A stretch of DNA of 64,000 nt, from contig JAMJFZ010001133.1 of NCBI GenBank assembly GCA_026225945.1, positions 1,369,501 to 1,433,500 of the forward strand, read 5' to 3'. The notes under the pieces are model-generated. The model had not been told where the DNA came from, did not search any database, and was given only the letters and a program-made list of their open reading frames with translations. This stretch comes from Cricetomys ansorgei. Its lineage: Eukaryota; Chordata; Mammalia; Rodentia; Nesomyidae. Shown piece by piece: positions 46,459 to 58,390 of the stretch (its first letter is position 1; every line of letters starts with the position of its first letter). A program made the translations under genes and the position numbers.

Positions 46459-46558
46459 AACAAATAAATAAATAAATGAAGGAAGGAAGGAAGGAAGGAA
46501 GGAAGGAAGGAAGGAAGGAAAGAAGGAAGGAAGGAAGAGAGGGGTAGGAAGAAAGAAA
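46459..46558. repeat. (AAAC/AAAT)n then (GGAA)n microsatellite
   Basis: AAAT units run directly into about 14 GGAA units (46478-46536, with one AGAA), then GAAA units. Confidence 0.97.
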
Positions 46559-48079
46559 GATCAACAGGCTTGAATAATCATTTGCCTAAACTTATCAAAA
46601 TTTCTCAACAGTTTCTTATCCCAGGGGTGTTCAAGCCAACTGATGTATATGATATATCTTGTGGGGACTTTGAGGTCAGCAGGGCTTAGGCTCATACTAC
46701 GTGGATGTTTTGTGTATTTCTTGGACTTATCTTCAGTTTGTGTCAGTGTCAGCACAAGAAGGGAAATAAAAAATTCTGTCTTTATTTTCAGATATTTAAA
46801 ACAGTGAGTGCCCTTCATTTCAGTGTTTCTGGACTGAATGTCTGTCTTTCTCATGCAGTGAACATGCTGTGTCTATGGTATTCACAGCCCAGGTTTGTCT
46901 GAAGAGCACCACTCACCTGGAAAGGCAAGTAGTCCACTCTCAGAGAATGCCAAGAAGCTCGCAAGCCATTCCTTGGTCTAGATAGACATTCTCTTCCTCT
47001 GAAGCTTCAGAGTAAACAAATTCTAGCCTCCAGCTGCACTGACAAGGCACACAGACAGGAGGGTAAATAAGTCAGAGCACCTTCCTGTGTGTGTAGGCAC
47101 AGCCACGCATTGTTGAACGGGTTTCACTTGCAGGGAAGGAGACCTGAGAGCAGTGGGCATGCACACCTGTGTGACGTGGAAACAGGCTGCAGAGCTCTTT
47201 AACCTCTTTTCTGTGTGATCACTGACTGTGCAGTCATAGATATGTAGTTTTAATGCAGCAATATTTAAATTAGAGTCTGTCTAGAATCAGCAACCCTTGA
47301 TGTAATTCTGACATTGTTCCATTTGAGGGGGGAAAAATGAAAAATATTAACTGAAAAGAACAAAATTCCCCTGAGCCCTTGTATACTCTTTGAAAGATAA
47401 AATCCCACATGTGTTCACAGAGTATTGAACTTACTTCATTCATTTCATTAAATTATTAACATAAAAATGTTTAGATATGTCTCACAACAAATTGGTAAAG
47501 ACAGCCAGTAGTTTGGTAGAAGGCCACCAGTGAGAGAAATACCTGGTTATCTCACATGGAGTTTCCCATTTTAACTTCATATTCAATAAATGGAAAAGTC
47601 ATAAAAAACATGAATGTACTTATATATCCCAGAAATATTTTAATGCATCTGTATTTTGATGTATGACTTATCCTTGTGTTAACAGTAAGATAACTATATC
47701 TGTCTGTGAGGGGGATATTCCTGTGTCCATGTCTCATAGTTCAGCCTAAGCTTCATCTGAAGAGGGCAGTTCTCATGTGCAACCAGCATATCACTACAGC
47801 AGCTCTAGGCTGGATCTGCAGTAACTAGGCTTTCTCTTTTAGTTTCTATAAAACTTTTGCCTCTTGCCATTGACGGAAATTCAAAGGTGCAGTGTGTGTG
47901 TGTGGGGGGGGTTTCACATACTGGTTATGACTATCAGTTCAAGAGCAGTAATGATAAGCACATGGGATGAAGAGCACAGAATCACATTTTATTCTTTGTG
48001 GAGGTTCCCATAGGGTCAAATTTGTTGTGTTGTTTTGTCTATAAAATGAGTCTTCTCTTTCATCAGAGACCATTACGAA
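46559..48079. other. Repeat-poor non-coding stretch
   Basis: No recognised transposon or exon. A GTGTGTGTGTGG plus G-run near 47890 is low complexity. Confidence 0.45.
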
Positions 48080-48530
48080 ATAGGAGGTTAGGGAGGACCT
48101 GGGCAAAACATTGTCTTCTTCACATGACAGGATTGCTGTTCTCATGTGGCTGCCAGACAAGACCTGCACAAGATCAAGCCAGACAGCATTCCGTCAAGGC
48201 TGTGCAGGTGGGGCATGAGCTCTCCCTTCCAGATGAGGAGCTGTTAACAATGGATTGCTTCTGAGGGAGGAAGAGAGATCAGTTTTCTTCAAGTACATGA
48301 AGGTTCACCCAGGTTCCAGTGCATGGACTCCTCACCCACAAGCATCACAAATTGTACTTGGTGATACATGTATCTTTAACAGAAGATACAAAGTGGGAAG
48401 AGGGTGAGGTAAATCTTTGAAGAGTTAGGCAAAGAAGCTGTTGTGAATAAGATCAAAATATTTGGTACGCATGTATGAAGTTCTCAAAGAAGTAATACAC
48501 ATATTATAAAAGAACATTTTAAAATGACTG
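48080..48530 (+). mobile_element. L1 3' UTR and 3' end, sense
   Basis: 'gacctgcacaagatcaagcc', 'gaagagagatcagttttctt'-like sequence and the terminal 'aagatcaaaatatttggtac' and 'gaagttctcaaagaag' follow a rodent L1 3' UTR down to its terminus. Confidence 0.7.
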
Positions 48531-49169
48531 TAGTAACAGATTCTTTGTTGGATTTCCAATCTCTCCCTTGGTACCTGGATTCCTTCACCTCTTTCCTCTG
48601 ATCGTATTTGCAAGAAACACACAGTCATCCCAGTCACTTTTTAGATTCTACGTTTGTCAATCCCAAACAGGGATAGCTGCTAGGAAAGTAATACACAAAA
48701 CAGAACAAGGTAAAATATATAACTCACAATTGCCTAATTAGTTTGGTATCAGTAATTATAATACATATTAATGCATACTGGTTTCTTGAAGAACTTAAGT
48801 GACATTTGTGACTCTAATAGATGACACATTCCATCTACAGAGGACAATTAAGGATTCCATTTTTAGGAACATTTCATATATGGACAGCCTGCTCTATCAA
48901 ATTTGTAGTGAGACGTTCTGCTTTATAGTCACAATCATGTGATTTTATTAAAAAGCATTTTAGACATTTGTTCTTTTCTGCTTCATTTTATACTTGGCAA
49001 TTTTTTTCATAAAATATCAAACCAAATTGTGACGGGGTCAAGTAAAATGACTCCATAATTTCCAGCAACTGGAAACTTAACACTTCATTACAATCCTATA
49101 ATGGGTGTAATTTGTACGTTCCAGGCACCACAGCATTTACTGGTACATAGAAGAGAGTTAATAAGAAGT
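48531..49169. other. Non-coding sequence, nothing recognised
   Basis: AT-rich; no repeat or exon recognised. Confidence 0.4.
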
Positions 49170-49395
49170 GGCGATTTTGTAGTTTTGTTTTTAATTATGT
49201 GTATGTGTTCATGATGGAGGGTAATGTGTACAAAAGTGCAGGTGTCCACAGAGTCCAGAAGAAGGAGACAGAGCCCCTGCAGCAGGAGGTTAAGGTGATT
49301 GTGAGCTTCTTGACATGGATAGCAGAGACCAAACCTTGGTCCTCTGCAAGAGCAATATGAGCTATTAACCATTGTGTTATCTCTCTAGATCCATT
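49170..49395 (-). mobile_element. B2/B3-family SINE, antisense
   Basis: 'cagagtccagaagaaggaga', 'agaccaaaccttggtcctct' and 'attgtgttatctctctagat' follow the reverse complement of B2/B3. Confidence 0.8.
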
Positions 49396-49519
49396 TGTTT
49401 CCTTTTTTAATTACATGAGAAATTTGACTTTATCTAAAGATAATCTTCTACTGTGACAATAACCCTATCAGGAGAAATTTAAATTAAAATGCTGTCTGTG
49501 TTTCTAATTGCTTAAAGAT

Positions 49520-49617
49520 CACACAACCTGTAACTCCATCTTCGGGAGATCTGATGCCCTCTTCTGGATGCCTTGGGTACCTATACTTACACACACATAT
49601 CCCCACAGAGACACATA
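49520..49617 (+). mobile_element. B2/B3-family SINE, 3' half
   Basis: 'acaacctgtaactccatctt', 'gggagatctgatgccctctt' and a CA-rich tail 'ttacacacacatatcccc' match the SINE 3' half. The head is missing. Confidence 0.8.
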
Positions 49618-49898
49618 CGAAGTATGAGAATGGCATAGTCTGAACGTCTGTGTATTTGAAAGACCATCGACACAAGTTTCTATGTCTCACTATGGTCAGC
49701 CACAGATGAACATTTCAATTTGAAAATAGGAGATTTCATGAAGTGTTAATTAAACAAATTTCCAGCTTACTGCTGATAACTTTCAAATTTGTCACATGCT
49801 GGCAAAGTTAATCATCGAATAAATTGAAACAATAAAATACTCCATGTCATATTTTAACTAAAAAGTAGATTTTTAAACCATTGTCACATGCCAGACTT

Positions 49899-49944
49899 AC
49901 ACACACACACACACACACACAAACACAGGTACATACACACACAC
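49899..49944. repeat. (AC)n microsatellite, interrupted
   Basis: (AC)11, then AAACACAGGTACAT, then (AC)6. Confidence 0.95.
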
Positions 49945-52209
49945 GGGCACACAGATGCAAACCTTCTCAATATTAGCACAACTTACATAACAATATCATT
50001 ATATTTTCAGCCACAACATTTGACCATGGGGATCGAAACGAATCAATATCAGTCCTCAAACTAAAATGCAGGTGAACTTCTGCACAAATGGGAAATGCCA
50101 ACAATTCTTTCAGTGTCTCACCTCGTAGCTGTGCCATGGTGTCTCTGAGCTGCAACTTCACAGATCAGCTCTTCTGCAACGTTTTCTTCTGCAAAGAAAG
50201 GAATTTTCATTAGCTTATGGCAGGACATGGAAGGGACACAGGCACTGAGCAGATTGAAGCCCTAAGTCAAATGTCTCCAAAAGCCTCCCAAGTCCTCAGG
50301 TTAGCAGATGAGGAATGACTAGGACAGGTGTGGGATGAGGAACAGCTTTATATCTTAAGTGTCTGATCTATAGTGTTTTATCAAAATGAGTACAGGTGGA
50401 TCTAAAGGATTTATTTAAAATGTGGGTACGGGTAGATATATAAGAAGAAACTGGCCACTGTGAAGAGCGGCCAACACTATTTTCTATATGATGTCAATGT
50501 CAGAATGTTTAGAACTCTGAAATTTTACAGAATGAGTGAATGCATATCTCTTTTGATTCATGCCTGGAGAGTGCATTTATCTACACGTGTTAGAACACTT
50601 CGCATGGTAGCTCGGTATAGTTTTGTATTATGAGATTTCTAAAAGATTAAATCTGCTCATAATGACATCTGTATTAAACATCCATCACAAGAAATGTGTT
50701 CAGAGAATCCCAAGTGGATGTTTCTTTAGTAAATTTTGATAAAAGATGTTGCTATGATGAGTTTCCTATGGTAATTTCATGCTCTGCATCCCACACATAC
50801 ATTTTTAGAGGATTCGAATTACTTTAACTATTAGAAGTACTGGCTGCTCACAAGGAAATCAAACACACTAAGCTGCTATGTTCAACTTCATTATTTCACA
50901 GCTCATTTTTGTTTTCTTTTATCCAGAGGAACCCAGGCCAAAAATCTCAGATGCACTTTTGGCAGAAATATAAACATTTTGGAGAGCAAATAGCCAATTA
51001 GTTACATTTTGGTGTGCAGCCTTTGGGTCCATATGAGAGAGAGCATTGTAACGTCCTGGGACAGCCCATCACTGCTGACCCGGCTCTGCCCATGTAGGAC
51101 CTGCACTCGAGGTTTTATGGGGAGAACTCTGACTGGGGACCTGTTTCAAAAGCTTCAGTGTTCAGACAGCATGCAGGTGGTTTTCTTTCACTCACTCAGT
51201 CTGCTGCTTTCTAAAAATAAACTTAATGAACTTCTGTTCATTAACCTTGCTCTCTATGAGTAATGTTATTTTAATTGCATATTTCAGTAAAAGATGAAAA
51301 ATTTGTTCCAACTGTAGTGATCTCACAGGAGGGGCCACAGAGGACAGGAGCCTGGCCATCTGTTCTCAGAGCACTCTTCCCTCCACAGGCCTTTGCTTTA
51401 GCATCTTTCGTCTTCTCTACTCTACCTGCAGCCTTACCCAGATCTGCTCAGAACAAATACCAACCATCCATGAGCCGAATGCAGAGAATTCAGTTGAACT
51501 GATTCTTTAAAGAAATCAATGAGAATCACAGTAATACCTAAGGTGGGATGAAATCTAATTTAGCGTTTGAAATGAAAAGTTCAAAAATCAAAGTTTAGTT
51601 AACAAACGAGCTCCATTCATGAAGAACAGGCTACAGTTCCAGCCTGAAATGTCCAGTCTCACAACAACCCTCTCAAATGTCTGCTTTGTAACATCCATTT
51701 GTCTGCCTCCAAGTTTGTCTCTTGCTTTCTTTCTGCCGTGTAAATAGCTTCAGAATGTCCTCCGTGATGCTGTTTCCCATTATTATAAGAATAATTGCTC
51801 TGTGTTCCTGGCTACATTCCTGTGACATGGAACAATGGGGGAGAGAAGAAGGCATGTGTGCTGGGTCTGCAGCAGACCATCAAATCTGAGCAGCCTTCTG
51901 GTCATTTCGCTGTTCCAGGCTACAGACACGCCCTTCAGTAAGATGTACTCACCGCCACATCAGCAGACTTGAGGACAGTGGATGGGGAGAGGTCCTTCCC
52001 CAGAATCCACTTGTGTAAAAGAATCTTCATCCTCTAATTTATGACTATGTGTAAAACATCATGTAATCATGTTTGTTGCTTCTTACACTGCAGGACATTT
52101 CCTGTGGTAGTGGGAATGAGTCTATCACCCTGTACATCTAATATTCACACACTGTCTATAGTCCAGAGCAGGAACACAAAGGAGCAGAGGGAGAAACCAC
52201 AGAAGAACA
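49945..52209. other. Repeat-poor non-coding stretch
   Basis: About 2.3 kb without a recognised transposon. 51390-51490 faintly recalls an L2-type T/C-rich 3' region. Frames up to 84 codons carry no recognised domain. Confidence 0.45.
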
Positions 52210-52425
52210 GTCTGGTCGCTCAGTTTCAGCTACCTTTCTTTTACACAGCCCAGGCCAATCTATCTAGAGATGGTACCACCCACAGTGGGCTAGGCTTCCC
52301 TGTATCAATTAGCAATCAAGACAATGCCTCACAGACATACCCACAGACCAGTATGTGATGGAGGAAATTCTACAGCTAAGGTTCCCTCTTACCTTGTGTG
52401 TCAACCTCACAATCAAGATCAGCCA
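52210..52425 (-). mobile_element. Rodent LTR-like repeat (MaLR type), antisense
   Basis: 'gagatggtaccacccacagt', 'gggctaggcttccctgtatc', 'tagcaatcaagacaatgcct' and 'aaggttccctcttaccttgt' plus 'gtgtcaacc' are the reverse complement of the family seen in sense at 15378-15938. A 105-codon frame that overlaps it is not a gene. Confidence 0.9.
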
Positions 52426-53204
52426 TCACAGAGTTACTTTCAGACTTCACATACGTATACAAACACACACTTAAATTCATATGCTTCTTTCCTGTGCTGT
52501 GTTAACTATCATCAACTACTAGACTTAATTTCAGTTTAATGCATTAGATATTTATCAAGGCCCTTGATAACAAGCTAGGATTTTAACAGCCCTCTGGTAA
52601 CGTCAGCTTTACATTGCTTAGATTTTCTCACTGTAAGATTTTCCCATTGTAAATGAGGTATTCCATTGCCTTTTTTGAATTTACTGAATTGTACAGAAAT
52701 CACAACGGTGCAGTCTTTAGACACTCTTGGTCCAAAGAGTGTTTTCCGGCTATCTACATTGACTTCCTCTTCACACACTCAGCTCTGGGTGACCCCAATC
52801 AGTGCTACCTCAAAGGCATCTTTCTTTTCCAGCCTCTTTAGCTCTTTAGGCATCTTCTCCAAATGCTTTTATCTCTTGCTGGGTCTCATTTTACTCTCTG
52901 GACATGGCCCATTTTTGTTTGCACATCTCTAAGGCCTCAGACATCATCTTTCTGGAAACAGGTTACTCCAATTTTCCCCAAATTAGCAAAACCTCGCTGG
53001 TGGAGCAGCAGCACAACCTCAAGCCAGCACTCTGGTCCTCATTGTCCTCCACCTCAAGTCTGTCCACACTGGTAGCATTTACTGAAAAGAATGAATTCAT
53101 CTCTGCTGTTTACATCCTTACTGTCTCTAACAAAGGGATCTGGTTGGAGTTAGCTGTGAGAATCCAGCCATTGCTGGAACTCTGAAATGTTGAAATTACC
53201 TCCA
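52426..53204. other. Non-coding sequence, possible L2 relic
   Basis: 52745-53060 is T/C-rich and vaguely L2-like ('ttttatctcttgctgggtct'). No exon; overlapping frames of 62-93 codons have no domain. Confidence 0.35.
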
Positions 53205-53515
53205 CAAGCATCACCTAGACTGAGCACTGTGTGAGGAGGCCATGAAACCTGTGGGAGGTGGAACTTTGCTGGAGGAAGGATGTCACTGCACAAGGATGGG
53301 GTGCTTTGAGGATTTATAGCCTCTCTTACGTGCAGTTCATTCTCTGCTTCCTGTGTGTGGCTGAGATGTGATCTCTCAGCTTCCTGCTCTGGCTGCCTGT
53401 TGTTATGCTTTCCCCTTCATTAGAGACATCTCTGGAACTGTAAGCCAACATAAATCCTCTCTTCTATGAGTTGCTTTTGGTCACAGTGTTTTATCACTAC
53501 AATGACAATAACTTC
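53205..53515 (+). mobile_element. MaLR LTR (ORR1/MT-like), sense
   Basis: 'ggtggaactttgctggagga', 'ttcattctctgcttcctgtg', 'gaactgtaagccaacataaa' and 'ttgcttttggtcacagtgtt' give the typical MaLR body, the AATAAA-like region and the 3' end. The 5' end is missing. Confidence 0.87.
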
Positions 53516-55189
53516 TGCTGAGAACATGAAAGACAATGCTGGTAAAATCGATGACTACAGAAAGAAAAAAGAAGATGGGAAAGAGTGTATACAGGTGCCT
53601 TCCCAGTGTACCTCCACAAGATGCTCTCCTAGCACACACCCTACTGTGTTTTCCATCTTTGTCTTCAGTTCTGCTCATAAATATTTTAAGATATGTGTAA
53701 AACAGGGGTATAAATTATCTGGGGTTTTTTTTCCTATTACATTAAAGGCACGATTGAACTTGGAGATGCAGTAAAGACAGGTTATAATGTTTCTACATAC
53801 TTTGTGGTTGTGGAAAAATTCGGAAAATTAAAGACCATCTCGTGTTTTCAGAACTGATTCGATGTGAAACAACATATTTGGAGAAACAACTTTCTCATAA
53901 TGACTTTACAATAGATGTCACAAAAATAGCAGTGAAGCTGTAATGACAGATGGGTGATTTCCAGTCACCTGCTCACTGAGATGACGAAGGCAAGCTCTTG
54001 AGAGTGGAAAGCTCTTAGGATGATGTTTCCCATGAGGTTTCCAGTGGGCTGTGGTTTGTGCCTGGCTGGGATGCTGGTCCAGAAGGCTTTCTTGTGGTAG
54101 TTCAACTTTGTCCTTTTTGGATGAAGCCAAGGCCAGGAAGCAGACCAACATGAAGAAACAGGGTTTGTTTTGTTTTGTTTTGTTGGTTTTCCTTGTTTTC
54201 CCACTGAAAAACTTCATTGGAAAGTAAAAACTGCTGCCTCAGAGAAGCTTACAGAGGTTAAATGAGTTCACACACTCAACATGTTTTTGTGATATTGAAT
54301 ATTTAGATGTTTTCTAAAAAATGATTTGCGAAATAGTAAACTCAGAATCTGTGGTTGTCAAACTATGAACCATCGCCTCGATTGCAACTTCATGAGATTT
54401 TAACCGTTCAAGATTGCTATTTCTGAATACAGGTGACACAGGGGTATGAACAGAATTGCTCTTGATGCCCAACATAGAACAGGGAGGAAAATCAGGGAAA
54501 CAATGCTGCCCATCAAGGATTTCTACAGTGTCTTCTTTCTACCAATATTTGTAACTGTTTATTCAAAGGGAGAAAAAGACTGGAGATGATGTTTTGTGGT
54601 TCGCAGCTCTCCCATTTTTTTCCTGCCCTGGGATCCCATCAAGCAGGAAACTCATGGCCCAAATAAGTCTGTGGTGATATTTGGACAGCCATAGCAAATA
54701 AATCAACTGAGAAAGTGATATTAGGATTTCAATTGCAAAGCCATTTGTTAAGCAATTTCAGAGTTCATGTCCACAGACAACCTTAGAAGTTCATGGTGTT
54801 GCCTTAGGTGTGAGACTTTGGGTAATGGGTACAATTTGAGGTCCCTCTTCCTTTGGCTTTTTAAGAAAAATAGAATCAGCTTCTGGTTTTCAAACCACAA
54901 TCACTTGCACGTTAAATTCTTTCTTGACCTTTCAGCTTCAAACAGAGAAACACTGAAATGCTCTGCGTCATGTTCTAGGTTAGATAAATATTGCATTTTG
55001 AACTGAAAATCATCTCTGTGACTCCAACCACATTCATCCGTGGTTGTTCCTCCCTAAGTACTTAATAGCAATGTAAGCAAATGAAATGAATTTACTTGCG
55101 GTTTGTGTTTTTTAAATGAATTTTTAAAAATGTTTTTCCTTCACATCAAAGAGAAATTTTGCATTTCCTCTATGCTCTATATTGTAAAA
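53516..55189. other. Non-coding sequence, nothing recognised
   Basis: Contains a (TTTTG)n tract at about 54163-54185. Frames of 79-102 codons show no domain and no splice context. Confidence 0.45.
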
Positions 55190-55440
55190 ATTTTTATAAT
55201 TATAAAAGTCTCCACAGGAAGGAGCATCAATAGAGTGAGGAGATACCTTCATGCTCATGTTCACTGAAGATGACTAACACAGGGTAGTAAGAAAGATGTG
55301 GTATGTCCACATAAAATGGAACATTTTGCAGCACCTAAATAAGACAAAATCCTACAAGTTCTGATAATGGGGTTTAACCTGGACATCATTTTGTTTCTAA
55401 AATTAAGTCAACCACAGAAACACAAACATCACTGGTCTGA
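55190..55440 (+). mobile_element. L1 ORF2 3' fragment, sense
   Basis: 'gaaagatgtggtatgtccac', 'ataaaatggaacattttgca' and 'taaaattaagtcaaccacag' are in the order of the L1 ORF2 3' region (aatgtggtacatatac... gaatactac... aaataagtcagacagag). Confidence 0.6.
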
Positions 55441-55454
55441 CTGACATAGGTCAG

Positions 55455-55843
55455 TCAAGGCACGACCAGCTGCTTGGATTTTGATTGACTTTGGATAGAG
55501 TCAAGTTGGATTTTTTGAGCTGGGAAGATACATCCCAAATCTGGGGCACAGCATCTTGTGGCAGCCTACATAAAGGACACGGACAAAGACAGCCTTTGTT
55601 TATTGGGTGTTTATCCCTACTCTCTCTGGTAAGTTCATCTATCCTAATGCTGAGGGATTCCTTCGCTGGTGTTTGAACCTACCTACTTGTTTAGGATACC
55701 AACATAGATTGAAGACCATCAGCTCTTTAGCAATCCCCAAAGTCTTGGCCTTTCCATTGGGAAATAGCCATTACTGGACTATCTGGACCACAGCCTGTAA
55801 GCAACTCTAATCTCTCTCTCTCTCTGTCTCTCTCCCTTTCTCC

Positions 55844-55932
<89 letters not shown>

Positions 55933-55995
55933 CTGTATGTATGTATGTATGTATACATGCTGTTTGTTTAAAGAACCCCAACTAACATACAAAGG
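55455..55995 (+). mobile_element. Rodent LTR-like interspersed repeat, sense
   Basis: 'tttttgagctgggaagatac', 'gtggcagcctacataaagga', 'gattgaagaccatcagctct', 'ccattactggactatctgga' and the end 'aagaaccccaactaacatac' follow a common rodent LTR-like repeat. The microsatellite at 55811-55955 sits just before the terminus, where the family usually has a TA/TG tail. Confidence 0.82.
55811..55955. repeat. Compound (TC)n-(AC)8-(GT)23-(ATGT)n microsatellite
   Basis: TC-rich at 55811-55868, AC units to 55884, GT units at 55885-55930, then TATG units to about 55955. The AC and GT blocks meet at ACACGTGT, so the junction is a perfect inverted repeat with arms of about 16-17 bases. Confidence 0.98.
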
Positions 55996-57319
55996 AACCC
56001 TAGAGACTGATGTTTTTAGATTTTCTCCTTGTCACCAACTTCTTATCAGTAAACAGAAGCCTTAAGAATCTTAGTGCGTATGTAAGGACTTGCCAAGCCT
56101 GTTATAATTCTATAGAAGCAGTTTGTGTTGATGTTGCTTACCTCATCTATTTACCAGACTCACAAAACAAATACTAGTATGGAAGACATACAGTGTACTA
56201 GTTACCAGCATACAAATAATATAGGACAGCTGACTCACAGGCAGTCAGGGAAACTCATTTTCATAAGGGTTCTGAAGCAGCAGGCATGTAAATTCAAGTT
56301 GACTTCAACATAAGTCCAACTTCCACAGTATTTCAAACTACCATCAGTAAAGTCTCAATAATGTTAAACTTTAAATAAACTGGTGTCATTAACACAATGT
56401 GCCTTACTTAACTGTTTTTATTTTTGTTTTTATTTGTTTTGTTTCTCTGGGTTGGTGTTTTGTTTTTGTTTGATTTTTTTTGGGGGGGTGGGTTGATAAG
56501 GCAAAATCTTTTTCCTTGGATACAGTAGTATTTTGTTTTGCTAAAATATTAAATTCAATAATTCAGATAACTGTTATTTATTCAAATTAATTTTAATTGT
56601 AAATTATTTTGAATATTCTTAATGTATAATTCTATAACTTTCCTTTCATGGATGGAAATATTTTAGAAATCCCATAGTATTGAAATATACAAACAATTGT
56701 AGTTTTTAAATGTTAGTCGGATGATTTCTTGAGTAAACCCATACTAAGGCACTACAAAGACTCAGTGTACAGCCTTAAGATTATGGCTTCCATAAAGTCA
56801 AATGACTTTTCTCTGGGAGGAAGAATATACATCAAATTTATACAGCCTGTTGTCATTCTCAATGATGGTGTGCCAGATGTTAACCATTTATCATTATTAC
56901 AGCTGCAGAGATATATGTGAAATCGTGTATAATAAAGAATTGTAAGAGGAGGTTTGCATTTAAATGCCCAAATTTTAAAGTGTTAAACATGTAAACTTTC
57001 ATGTGTGTGTATATGCTTCAATTTTAACTGATTTGCCAAGGATTTATTTGGGAATACTTTACTGTAAAAATATCGGAGCTCTAAATAACAATTGTATGAC
57101 ACTTACGGTATGCTTATTTAATATAACTTTTATAAGACATCACACACGCCCTTTTGTCAGTGTAGTAATACCTATGGAAAAGAAGCAGAGTTTAGCACAG
57201 GATGAGACACATGAAGGCACTTAGGTATGTATTTCATAATACCCTACAAATTCGACAAATAATGCTATTTTTTCTAAATTTTTCTTAAAACAAGAATTTA
57301 GGAAATGCATGTTGTGCAT
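55996..57319. other. Non-coding sequence with T/G low-complexity block
   Basis: 56405-56500 is T-rich with TTTTG units and a G7 run. The remainder is AT-rich without recognised repeats or exons. Confidence 0.45.
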
Positions 57320-57345
57320 CTGTGTGTGTGTATGCCTGTGTGTGA

Positions 57346-57385
<40 letters not shown>

Positions 57386-57448
57386 GTGTATGTATGCTAT
57401 GTCTTTGTGTATTTGTATATATGTATGCCTTTGTGCATGTGTGGTATG

Positions 57449-57491
<43 letters not shown>
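57320..57491. repeat. Large TG/TATG compound repeat
   Basis: Two long (TG)n blocks around 57349-57382 and 57450-57488 joined by TATG-rich sequence. Frames on both strands are Cys-Val or His-Thr artefacts. Confidence 0.97.
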
Positions 57492-57492
<1 letters not shown>

Positions 57493-57990
57493 CTATCAGC
57501 CTTGGCCTGCTTTAGTGATACCACCTTTACAGGAACAAATGACAGAGCAGCATAGATAGCTTCCCCACCACAGGAGAGCTAGGACTTTACTCAGGCAAAA
57601 TGTTAAAATACAAAGCAAAATCAGTATTTTCCCCTAAAATGTTACAATGTAATTATGGTAGAATGCTATAACTTATAGTATATAATAAATAATACATGTG
57701 TGCCTGACATATTACATGATTGTTATAAAAAAAAAACCCTAAGGGTTTTCTAAGTTTATGTATTTTTTCTGAATTACTTACATCATCATTATATATTTTT
57801 TCAGTTTCATTTTTCTATTTTTTTCAGAATGACCCTCTTAGAAATCCTTGTAAAAAATACAAATATGATGGATTCTTTGCACCATGCCACTGTTTGCAGT
57901 TCTATTGTTTAATTCCCTGGATATAGGTATCAAAAGAAGTCTGAATGGTGAAGAAGATTTTTAAAAACCCAATTTTAGTCACTGTGATGT
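57492..57990. other. Non-coding sequence, nothing recognised
   Basis: AT-rich, with A10 near 57728. Confidence 0.4.
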
Positions 57991-58390
57991 AGAGGACAAA
58001 GTCTCTAATTCTCTGGGAGTACAAGCCATAGACTCTAAGCCTACAGGAATGGAGGCCTTGGTCTCTAATCATCAAGGAGTAGAGTCATAGTATTTAATCT
58101 TCTAAGAGTGTAGGTCTTTAATTTTATCAGGAAGGAAGGCCATAGTCTCTAATCCTATAGGAAGGGAGGCCATAGTCTCTAATCCTATAGGAAGGGAGGC
58201 CATAGTCTCTAATCCCATAGGAAAGGCAGCCATAGTTCTACTCCTATAACAATGGAGGTCATTGTCTTCCCAGTCTCTAACCCTAAAGGAAGGGAGCCAA
58301 AATTTCTAATCCTGTAGGAGTAGAGGTCATAGTCTCTGATCCTCTATGAGCAGTCTCTAATTCTTTCGGAGTGAGGACCATCGTCTTTTA
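57991..58390. repeat. 30-bp minisatellite, about 13 units
   Basis: Unit is approximately ggAGGccaTAGTCTCTAATCctatagGAAgg. Units at 58141-58170 and 58171-58200 are identical; 58201-58230 differs at three bases. Outer units are more diverged and include small indels (a 'gtcttcc' insertion near 58263 and a shortened unit near 58350). Plus and minus frames are broken, so it is not coding. Confidence 0.97.

Noticed and set aside
57991..58390. Possible CRISPR-like or satellite array
   Set aside because: Units are contiguous with no unique spacers, and the genome is clearly rodent. It is a minisatellite.
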